DNA of 64,000 bases from a virus. Both the position numbers and the translations under genes were made by a program. Location: positions 1 to 64,000 of IMG/VR virus record IMGVR_UViG_3300048582_000136, one strand, 5' to 3'. This document shows, piece by piece, positions 22,443 to 32,700 of this stretch. A model generated the notes under the pieces. That model was not told where the DNA came from, ran no database searches, and was given only the letters and a program-made list of their open reading frames with translations. The number at the start of each line of letters is the position of its first letter. The stretch's first letter is position 1.

Positions 22443-22922
22443 ATGCAGATCATCTTCGACGAAGACGACATCAAGGCGGCTCTGACCGCTCACGCCACCT
22501 CCATGGTCACCATCAAGGACGACATGGAAATCACCATCGACATGAAGGCTGGCCGCGGTGAGAACGGCTACAGCGCCACGCTGAACATCCAGCCGAAACC
22601 GGCTCCGGTTGTTACCAAGATCACCACTCGTGGAACCAAAGCAGCTGCTACCCCGGCTGCTGAGCCCACCCCTGTTCCTGCCGTTTCGCCGGCCAAAGCG
22701 CTCTTCTCGAAGCCGACTCCGGTTGCAGTCGAAGCTACCCCTGAGCCAGTCCCTGAAGAGGCTCCAGAAGCCGCCAACGACGTGATCCCGGCTGGCATCT
22801 CGACCGGCGAAGACCGTGGTGAGCAGGAAGACGCCATCTCGGCCGACGTCGATGCCATTCCCGATGAGACTCCTGCTGAGAAGCCGAAGTCGATCTTCAA
22901 CTTCGCCAAGACCGGGGCGTAA
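22443..22922 (+). CDS. Acidic Pro/Ala-rich protein, 159 aa
   Basis: I use the ATG at 22443 after GAGGAATT (22430-22437). The first 50 residues could fold (MQIIFDEDDIKAALTAH and a strand pair). The rest is a long low-complexity region rich in Pro, Ala, Glu and Thr. It ends KSIFNFAKTGA and has an internal KALFSKPTP, both similar in style to the SSB tail SSLFGAK. It may be a scaffold or adaptor for replication proteins. Base composition fits the neighbours. Confidence 0.6.
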   Translation: MQIIFDEDDIKAALTAHATSMVTIKDDMEITIDMKAGRGENGYSATLNIQPKPAPVVTKITTRGTKAAATPAAEPTPVPAVSPAKALFSKPTPVAVEATPEPVPEEAPEAANDVIPAGISTGEDRGEQEDAISADVDAIPDETPAEKPKSIFNFAKTGA

Positions 22923-23089
22923 TGGACCTGATCAAGGCAGCTCTCTTCGGGGCTGTCTTGATTGCCGGAGTGGTCATGCTCCCGGTCATCATTGCAGCTC
23001 TCACCTTCCTTGTCGGATATGCGATTCTGGTTGCAATCATTTGGTTTGTCTTCCAGATCGTGAAAGAGGAGCCAAAGCCTCCTGACTAG
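22922..23089 (+). CDS. Small membrane protein, 55 aa
   Basis: The ATG at 22922 overlaps the previous TAA. Nearly the whole protein is hydrophobic: LFGAVLIAGVVMLPVIIAAL, then LTFLVGYAILVAIIWFVFQI form one long or two membrane helices, with a charged tail KEEPKPPD. It could be an inner-membrane protein such as a holin-like or exclusion protein. No family is recognised. Confidence 0.6.
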   Translation: MDLIKAALFGAVLIAGVVMLPVIIAALTFLVGYAILVAIIWFVFQIVKEEPKPPD

Positions 23090-23090
23090 A

Positions 23091-23145
23091 CCGGTGCCAC
23101 TCCTTCACCGGTTTCCGGGCCTCTCTCCTTCCACGGGAGAGGCCC
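23091..23145 (+). terminator. Two tandem hairpins
   Basis: CCGGTG (23091-23096) pairs with CACCGG (23106-23111), and GGGCCTCTC (23117-23125) pairs with GAGAGGCCC (23137-23145). Only short T stretches follow (ATCCTTCC), so this would be an atypical terminator or processing site. Confidence 0.45.
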
Positions 23146-23178
23146 ATCCTTCCCCCAATACAAATCGGAAATGCACCC

Positions 23179-23352
23179 ATGAGTGGTTGGACCGTCGCTT
23201 TCATTCTCTACCTGATCCCTCTCCTGGTCAGCCTCGTCTCGAACAAGTCCAAGACGGTTCGGGATCCTGACCTGTGGGAAGCTATCCTTTGGCCGCCCCT
23301 CATGCTTATCGGAGCCGTAGTGCTCTACCTCGAAAACCGGAAAAACTCATGA
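23179..23352 (+). CDS. Small membrane protein, 57 aa
   Basis: The ATG at 23179 starts a 57-residue protein with two hydrophobic segments: WTVAFILYLIPLLVSLV and AILWPPLMLIGAVVLYL, joined by a polar loop (SNKSKTVRDPD), and a basic end ENRKNS. The two-helix hairpin layout suits an inner-membrane protein with both ends on the same side. It overlaps the next gene by ATGA. Function unknown. Confidence 0.6.
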   Translation: MSGWTVAFILYLIPLLVSLVSNKSKTVRDPDLWEAILWPPLMLIGAVVLYLENRKNS

Positions 23353-23747
23353 GCACTCCCATCACTGTGCTCATGGGGACACCCATCTACTCCTGGAACA
23401 AGAAAGAAGTTTGGGCTTACTGGGCTGACAACTGCACTACCAATAGTCGCTATGTCCTTTTCAGAACAGTGCGCCAGTTTCTTGGTGATGACGAGCCTTC
23501 TCGCCAACCCGAAGTCTGCTGGAATGGCTCCATCTGGACTGTTGGTCCAGATACCACCCAAGCAGATCTTCATGACAGTCCACTCTTCTTCATCAACCCC
23601 ATGCAGGGGCCTCAAGCTCGGCTAGCAGCCATTCGCACGCTCAAAAATGACCCCAACTTCATGCGCTACTTTCAGCTACAGACAGATGGAATAGACGCCT
23701 ACGAGAGGTTTGCCGAAGCCAGAGCCAAAGATTCTGTCCCTTTCTGA
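23349..23747 (+). CDS. Hypothetical protein, 132 aa
   Basis: The ATG at 23349 overlaps the preceding stop. The protein is rich in Trp, Tyr and Asn in the first half and helical at the end (GIDAYERFAEARAKD). It is the last rightward gene of the replication block: its TGA (23745-23747) directly abuts the stop of the leftward virion polymerase gene (23748-23750), with no spacer. No family is recognised. Confidence 0.6.
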   Translation: MSTPITVLMGTPIYSWNKKEVWAYWADNCTTNSRYVLFRTVRQFLGDDEPSRQPEVCWNGSIWTVGPDTTQADLHDSPLFFINPMQGPQARLAAIRTLKNDPNFMRYFQLQTDGIDAYERFAEARAKDSVPF

Positions 23748-26700
23748 TCAGTTCATCAAGTTAACCCAGGGATGCAGGCTAGGCGCATTGAACGCCATGC
23801 CTGGTCCGATGGAATAGCCCAGACGACCATCAGCCGTCACTGACAAGAGGTTGTCCTCGATCGGCGAACCAAGGCTCAGACCCGGCACTTCCGGCATGAT
23901 CGGATTGCCCAGCGTCAGCATCAGAGCCCGGAACGGGTGGTTGATGATGTGCTGCCGCGCGATCTTGATCGACCGGAGCTTGAAGGCCGGGAACCAAACC
24001 AGACCCATCGCATCAGCATAGCTCCGCGTCCTGCCGGGCAGAAGGTTGTAGTTCACAAATTCTTCCGTGATCCCCTGGATCGCCTCGTCCTTCGACTTGC
24101 CCTGAACCCGCAGGTGATCGTAAAGAACACCCTTGGCCAGGAAGTCCCCATACTGCATGGCCCGAGCCATGCCTTGGAATAGAGCCGTGTCCCTGGTTAT
24201 AAAGGCATAGCGGCCAAAGTTCCCAAGCTTCGCCGGAACCTTGTCCATCAGACCCTGGATGTATTCCGCGTATTTACCGCTCGTCAGAGCAGCATCCGCA
24301 TCGGTCACACCCTCGGAAATCGAGGCAAATTCCCCTGCCTCGATGAGATCCCAGATCGACATCCGACGGTTGGCATCCTCGATCGACTTCAGCTCCGCCT
24401 GCAGCCGGCGCACTGCGTCGGGGTTGTTACGTTGGGCGGTGAGCTCGGCCTCGATGTCGATCCGGCGCTTCTCGTGCTTCTGATACTTGGTGATCTCCAG
24501 GAGCTTGGTCTGGTAGCCCTGATACATCTCCCTGACCCCGACACCGTGCATGGCGAGCTGCAGGAAGTTCGAAGCCATGTTGGCCATCGGGATCACGATC
24601 GACCGCACCACGATAGTCGACTTGACCACCGAAACCCCAGCCTGGATCGCTTTCTCCGACGTCGCCAGAACCTTGAAGGCATTGTCTCCGAAGACCGCCG
24701 TGGTGACCTTCCTGAAGCCTTCCTGCATCTCAGGGCGCATCCTCGAGATCCCGGTCCAGGGATCAGTGATCGAAGCTGCCCGGTAGCCCACAGCGTTGTT
24801 CAGCATGTCCTTGCGGATCGGGAACCCATCATCCCCGAAGACTTCCTTGATGTAGGCCCTGAGATCATTCGGCACCATCTCCCAGCTGTCGATGTGAACC
24901 TTATCTTGGCTCTGGGAGAGATCCACAAACTCGCTGGCCTTGGTTCCCTTGTCCCGGTCCCAGACCTTCTTCAGGTTGTCGATGAGGGTCTTGTTGAACT
25001 CCTGACCCAGCTCCTCTTCAGCCTGCCGGCCACGCCAGGCTCCGAGCATCTCGCCCATGTGGGTGTTCCGCTCCAGCATAGCCAGCGCGTGAGGGGCAAT
25101 ATGGCGTTCGTAGGCCACCACCTGACCCTTGGCATCATAGACGGGCAGAAGAGCCTCTACAGGCCCTTTCTGGACGTTCCTGAGCCGCTGCTGGATTATG
25201 CTCAAATATTTCCCCGAGATAACCCCTGCCGTGGCTCCAGTGACCGTCCTGCCAGTCCTGGGATCGATCCCCGCAGCCGACTGCTGGATCGTCTGCATGA
25301 CACCCTGAGTATAAGTGCCGTTGCCGGACACCGTCGAGAAGTAGTAGCCCTTCTTGCCCGACTCCACGCCAGCACCCTTGTAGTCACCCATTCGGGTGTA
25401 ACCCTGGGCCACCAGGCTATCGTGCTCGCTGTCATCCCGAACCAGAAGAGACACCCCATCAGCCCGCTCCGAAGGGATGTAGCCCTTGTAGTGGTTGAAC
25501 CTTGCCGCATCGGTCTGGATCTTGGCTTGTTCGTCCTGGGCTGTGGCCCAGAGGTAGCCTGTCAGGAAATCGATACCTTCAGCTTCGGTATCAGCCAGAA
25601 GAGCAACCCGGTTGATGTCGTCCTGCCCCACATTCTCCAGCGCGTAGAGGGTGGTCAGGATGTCGATCAGCTCGATGACGGCCGCATCATCCGTGCCTTT
25701 GCCGTTCTCGCCCATCAGGGCTGCAATGGCATTGGCGTTTCGCAGAAGGTTGTTGTTGGTCACCTCTCCGTTGACCATGAACTTCGCCAGCTCCTTGGCC
25801 TTGCGGAAAAAGGCGGCATGCGACCGGTGAGAGGCCTTCAGCTCGTCTTCCCGCTGCTGGATCTCCTGAGCCAGATAGGCCTTGTCAGTGACGAGCTTTC
25901 GCACGTCGGCGCCGGAGTAATACGCCCGCAGAGAACCCGCATCAGTCTTGCCCCAAACCAGATGCAAGGACGACCACTCTTCCGAGCTCAGCTCTCTGGT
26001 GAATTTCTCAGCGATCAGTCGGGGAACTTCTTCCCGGTAGTCCTGGCGCATGGCAGAGACCGCGGCTTTCACCTTGTTCACCAGACCCAAGACACCACGG
26101 TTCTCGTCGGTGATGCCGATGACTTCATTCATCAACTCTACCAGAGCCGTCGGAACCTTCTGAGCCTGATTGCCCATGCTCACCAGAGCGCTGCCCATGG
26201 CTTTGCCGCGGTTGTTATCGATTAGGGCTGCCACGATCGCAGCACCGTTACGGATGCTGGTCTTGATGGCGTTGCGTTGTTGGCCGAGGCTTTTCTGTGC
26301 CTCGTTGTCTGCCCATTGTCCGAGGCGCTCACCTGCCTTGGAGAGGAACTCTGCCGACTTGGCATCCAGCTTGTCTGCGAAGCCCTGGGTCTGCTTCTCG
26401 ATCCAGAGCCTGTCGTCCTTGTCAATTTCCGAGAGAACCAAAGACAGCCGGTCCAGGGCATCTTTCGTGCTCCTGGATCCAAGACCAGACCCACTGGCCG
26501 CCGTTGCCAGAGTATCGAGGCCAGAGTTGGCCACCGATGTCAGGAACTCGTCCATGCTCCCAAACGAGACCTGACGATCTTTCGGCAGCTCGATACGATC
26601 CAGAACCTTACGGAACTCAGGATCCACTTGGCTCAAAGCCAGGAAGGATGCGAGAAGGTTCGACCGCCCTTCAGGGTCGGTCTCATATCCGTATTTCCCC

Positions 26701-29700
26701 AAAAGCATGTCAAACCGGGACTGAGCCCTCAAAGCCCCATCCGGATAACCTTCAAAGTCCTTCGGCGTTAGCTGCTTGGTCACATGGCTGTATATCCGCT
26801 GGGCCTGCACCAGAGCCCGGTTGTCCATCTTCATCGACGAGGCCAAGGCTACCTGGATCTGACGAAAAGCAGACTTCTGCTGTGGGTCCATGTCGAACCC
26901 GTAGCCGATGAAGAAGTTGACCGACTGGTCTGCATTGGCTCGAACCGTGATCTCTTCACCCGGTTTGGTCGCCACGCTCATCGGATCAAAGTGGCTTTTG
27001 ACCTTGGTCTCGAACCGCTCCATCAGGGCTTGGATCCTGAGATCTACCGGAGCTCCTGTGGTCTGGTTCATCACTGAGCCAGCCGGAAGCTGCACTCGGG
27101 TATCCCCATTCAACACAGCTCCCGTGTTCAGAAGGATGTTCGAGAACATGTCGATCTTCTGGGTGGCCGGCAGACCCAAAAGCTTCCGGATCCAGGCGGT
27201 AGCCTTGAAGACCAACTGACGCAGAGGAGTCCGGACCTTCGTCTTCCGCATCACTTCGATCAGGTTCTGGTTCGACAGGGTCCAGGCCATGAACTCGTTA
27301 AGGGCAATGGCCTTGCCCAGAGCATCACCCTGCATCAGGGCATCTGCGATCTGGCGCTGCACGACCTGTGCCACGTTCAGAACCGCCCCGTCTTCCTGCT
27401 CGAGATCCCGACGCAAGGTCCGGCTGAAGTCCATGTCCAGGAACTGGTTCATCATGGCTTCGAGGTTCTGGATCGCAGCCTGCTGCACCTCATCAAGGCT
27501 CGAAGGATCAGCATAGCCCTGGTAGACCACTTCGAGGGTGGCCGTGTGCAAAGCTTCGTGCAGGACGGTTTCCCCTGCCATGTTGGCGATGTAGACCACC
27601 CGGTTGTTGATGTCGGTTTGGCCTTTGTCTATCGCCGCTGTCCCGATCATGTCGGGATAGGTTTCGTTTCTGTAGGCGGTCAGCTCTTCGCTGGAGCCAA
27701 AGAGAAAGGTGAAGTCTGGCAGCGTCTTCTGGATCATCGCCATGACGTCACGGGCTTCTTTCGTCACCCCTTCTGACTGCATCATTTTGGCCATCGCCTT
27801 CGCAGTCATGCGGGTGATAGGCCTATACCCCATCTCAACCCCAAACCGCTTAACCTTCTGGGCAAACCCATCCGAAGCCGGTTCCACACTCGGTTGAGCC
27901 AGCTCATCCTGCCGCTTGTCGGTGAGCTTCCTGAGCTCTTCTTCATAACGGAAGTTCAGCCAGTCGACGAGCTTGGTGTCGTAGTTCGGGTCACCCGGAT
28001 CCGCATCGAAGACTTCGCCGTCGTTGTTGTGTGGTGCCCGACCAGACGCCATGTGGTCCATCGAAAACTCGATCGACTTCATCACGTTCTTTCGGGCCTG
28101 CACTTCCCGAGCGATCTGGTTCAGCTCACCACTGAGCTGGCTTGCCACCTGAGTCATGGCCTTGACCAGACCATCGGGAGCCACCTCTTCCAGACCCATC
28201 GTCTTGGCGATCTCCATGAGAGCAGCCGAATCCTTGATGTCCGCGAAGGGTCCGCTCTTCCCTTGGCGGGTAAAGTCCGCAAAGCTATCAGCCAGGTCCT
28301 TCGGCCCGTTGTCGTTCATCCAGGCATCGGCGACAGCCTTGTTGATCTTCTGCGAGATCGTGGTGATCCCATCGGCCGGCATTTCGAGACCGTCGAAGAC
28401 GGCCAGCACACGGAGATCCGGGTCTTCTGACAGGAAGTAGTTGACCATCATCATCGCGTCACCACGAGAGATCGTCATCATGGCTGCTGCAGCCACACCC
28501 GCATCGGTTGGTTCGGGAAGTCTTGTGCTTTCCCCATATTTGCCATCCAGGCTCCGGGTGAAGCTGTAGGAGGATTTGACACTTTCCGAACCCGACAGGT
28601 TCAGGTGGTTCTCGTTCGAGTCAGCCGGTTCGATCACAGCCCCGAAGCGGGACATTCTGCGGTAGACCTCGTTGTAGTCATCCTGGCTCAGGAACTCGCC
28701 CTTCTCCAGCTTACCTGAAGCCCACTGACTATCCCGCAGCTCCCGCACGGCTTGCCGGAAGTGGGCGATCATCGTCTGCGACTGGATCTGGGTAGCCCGC
28801 TGCAAGACAGCGTTCACTTCCAGCGGGTTGGCCATCACCTGCCCGATCCCAGACCGCATCGGGTTGATCAGGATTTGGCGCAGGTTGTGAGAGAACATCT
28901 CCCGGTTTGCCGCATCAAGGACGAAGTCCTTTGGCCGACGCAGCTTCAAAGGCGCCTTCTTGCCTTTCGACGTCTTGTCGGTCGTGTAGAACCGGTCTTC
29001 CTTCTTGTTGTAGAGCACACGGCTCGAGGCCAGCACCATCAGATCCTGGATCACCGTGCCGTATCCTGCCATGCCCGGCAGATCCTCCAGACCAAGGTTC
29101 TGGTTACCGGTCTCTGCCCGCTTCATCTCAAGCTCGGTGAGGCGTTCGTAGAAGGCTTCCAAGAGGGCTCCGGCCACCTTGTCGGCGATACCATTCGCAC
29201 CTGAACCATAGACGGTCACGGTCAGAGGGTTCTTCAGAAGGCCCCGCTTGATCGTCAGCTCACCAGTCGCCTCATTGTAGGAGAAGTCCCCAGAGAAGGC
29301 ATTGAGGAACCGCAGCATGGCGTCAGCGTGCTGCTCCCCACCCTTTGCCTTCATCTCGCCGATCTTGGCCTTGAGGAACACTTCGGCCCCCATGGCGGCG
29401 ATGTTGTAGAGGTCCTTGTCCGCCTTGTTGTTCTGGAACTGGTCGTTCAAGGTGCGATCCCGGCGACCCAGGAAGAACCCGCCACGGGCAAAGTTCTTCA
29501 ATTCGGCAACCGTGAATTTCCCCTTCGAGTGGTTCACCAAGGCAGCCATCGGACCATCAGTCTTGCCGTCGGCTTCGAGCGACAGGAAGTGCCGGAAGTT
29601 CGACCGGGCTCCAGCTTCGTTGGATCCCATCGCAGCCTGGTATTGAGCCACAGCCAGAAGCGAGTGGATCAGTTTCTCATTGCCGCCACCGGCCTTCTTC

Positions 29701-32700
29701 ACCTCTGCTGCAAAAGCCTGACCCTGTTCCGGGGTCATGGTGCCCGTGCGGACGAACTCCACTAGAGCATCGACAGCACCGCTGTATTTCGTCATGAAAG
29801 CAGCTTCGGTGTCAGCCGCGGTCTTGGCGTGCTTGTAGGCCGGATCAGCTTGTCCCGGCTCTTCGTAGACCAACTCGGTCTTCACCAGCCCGGAGGACTG
29901 GGCGACGGTGAGCCAGAAGAGATGACGGTGCTCCGTGTTGTCGAGATCGAGAACCGACTCCGTCGAAGCCCAAGCTTCCCGCATTGTCTTGTTGGCTTGC
30001 GGGTTGAAGCCGTCCTGGTGGATCCGCTCGTTCGATACCGCATAGACGTCGAAATGGGTCACCACCTCGTCAGGGTTCTTGCCGGCCTTTGCCGCATGAG
30101 CCTCGAGACGGATGTTGTGTGCCACCACACCCTCCCAGCTCTTCTGCAGCTGGGTGTTCCGGCCTTCGACCGACAGCCGGTGCTCGGTGTTCATCAGGTC
30201 GGGGATTACCTTCTGGAATCCCATCAGGTCCATCCATGCGTCCTGACCAATGCCCTGCATCAGGTTCACAAAGGGGGTGTTGCGGTAGAACTTCTGTTCC
30301 TGGTGCCGACGCAGAGCTTTCTGCATCTTGGCTCCCAGACGACCGATCATGTTGCGTTTTTGCTTGGCCCGCACTTTGGCGGGCGGCTCGTCGAAGTAGT
30401 AAGGTTTCTCATCCTGCTCGAGGAAGTTTTCCTTCAGGAATGACCGGGCATAGGTGAGCTTCTTCAGACGCTCGTCCGTGTTCGGGTGCGAGGTCTTGAT
30501 CGCAATCGCCGTCACGGTCTTGCCTTCACGCTCGATCTCGATCGGGCTTTCTTCGGTCAGCTTGTCCCGCATCAGCGAAAGGAGATCCGAAGCCAGACCT
30601 TGAGCAATGCCGAGGCTGTCCGTCATCGGGGCATCCCCGTTGATCTGGGCGCCCCAGAACTCCATGATCTCCCGAGCCAGGCTCTCCACTGCCAGCGAGC
30701 CAGAGACAGCATTCCGGCTGGCCTGCATCATCTCGTGGGTCACAGCACTCTCAGGTACGCCGAACATCTTGGCGACGTCTTCCGCATCGGGAAGCTTGGC
30801 TGGGTTGGCGTGCATGACCCAATGCAGAGCAGCCAGAGCCGCAGTCTGCAGAAGGGTCGGATCGAATTCCCCAGTGTTCTCGTCCACCAGGTTCAGGCTT
30901 CGAGCCGTGTCGATCTTGGTGAAGTCCTTTTCGCCATAGGCCAGGGCTTCAAGCGGGCTCAGGATCTCTGCCTTTTCCTCTCCCGGCTTCTTCACTGCCT
31001 TCAGGGTCTGTTGGCGCTCCATGAGCTTGTCGTTCATGCCCTGAACCAAGGCACGAACCTCTTTCTCGAGGAGGTCCTGGAAGGCTTCCTTCTGGTCTTC
31101 GGTCAGATCGTAATCAACCTTCAACTCTTCCGGCCGGCGCAGGACATCTAGAACCGTCTCGATAGGGCTGCCAGATGTAATGAGCTCCGACTTCGTCGTG
31201 TCGATCGTGTAGGCCCGGACGAACCGGGCCACACCTTTGGCCGATTTCACGAGGTTGGTAAAAGGGTTTCCTCGAACTCTTCCAGATCCCTCAGATCCTG
31301 CATCAGCCGCAGGCTCCGTTCCAACATCTTCCTCGACACTCGCTCCTGCTTCTTCCTGATCCGCCTCGTCACGCGCCTCGTCGTTTCCTTCAGAGCTTCC
31401 GCGATCTTCTCGCGCTTCTTCTTGAGGAGCCGCTTGCGCTTCTTCAGCTGCCGCTTCAAGAACCTGTCCATTTACCAGGGGAGCTCCTTGCCCAGAGGTT
31501 CCTTGTCCGACTTCTCCACTCGGGGTGTCGGAGGTGACTTCGGCTTCTCGGACTCCGACTCCGTAGTTTTCGAGGAGCTTTTCGGCGAAGTAGGTGCTGA
31601 CATTTGGGACAATCTCCGCGAGTTTCTCAGGGTTCTTCAGGTAGAGAGCCAGAAGATCTGCGAAGATCTCCTCGTCCCTTTCCTGTCCTTCATAGGTCAA
31701 CGCATAGTTCTTCAGGAACTTGTGCAGGACATGCTTGGTGTTCTGGATGAGGTCAGCGATTTCCTTTCCTACCGGAGTGCGAGGGTTATACCACTTTTGA
31801 GTGTGCGAGAGGCCAGCATTGCCACCATACTCGAGATCGTAAAGATCCACGTCGAGAAGGTGAGCCAGCTCATGCATGATCGTATGCCGATCCTGCTGGG
31901 TCTCGGTCCCGTTCATGATCCGCTTGATGACGTTTTCATGCAGGGAAATCAGGCGGTTCTCGACATTCATCGAACCAAGGGCTTCGCCCTCACCGCTGAA
32001 GCTTCGCCATCCCATGACCACATCTGTGGCCCAGTTGCTAAAGTCGAACGAGGCTTCGATGATGGTCTTGATGAGACCGTTCACAGCCGCCTCTTCGGCC
32101 GTGGACATCGGCCGGCGCACATAGGACACACCATCGATCTCGAGGGTATCCGTGCCTTCTTCCAGCGCCTTTTCGATCACGGGCTCTGCCTCGGCTTGTG
32201 GCCGGGGGGTCGGTGCTGCATCTGGGTTCTTGGTCGGACGGGTGGGTCGAACCGGTGCCGGTTCTTGTGTGGGTTCGGGCTCCGATACAGTCTCGGTTGC
32301 TACCGCGGTCTGGTTGGAGATCCGACCATCTGCTGCCACACGCTGGATCGCACCTGCCTGAACCACAGAGCTCAGGCTGCGAGCCAGGGTCTCGTAGATA
32401 TCAGCCACGGTCTGGGCATCGTTCACGATGGCCTTACCAGTGATCAGCGAGTTCTTCGACCCGGCGTTGACGTAAAGGCTTCCTGCCCCTTCATCGGTGC
32501 TCTCGATCCAGCGACCACCATCCCAGGTGCGGTAGCTCACCTTGTTGTTTTGCCCCGGACGTTTCGTCAGGGACTCGTTAGCGGCCGACACCTTGTTCTG
32601 CATATGCTCGGCGAAGTTCCGCAGGTTGTCCATCAGGCTCTGGGCCTTGGCCTTGTTTCCTGCTCGTGCAGCCGAAAGGATCTTTCCCACATGGTCCTTG

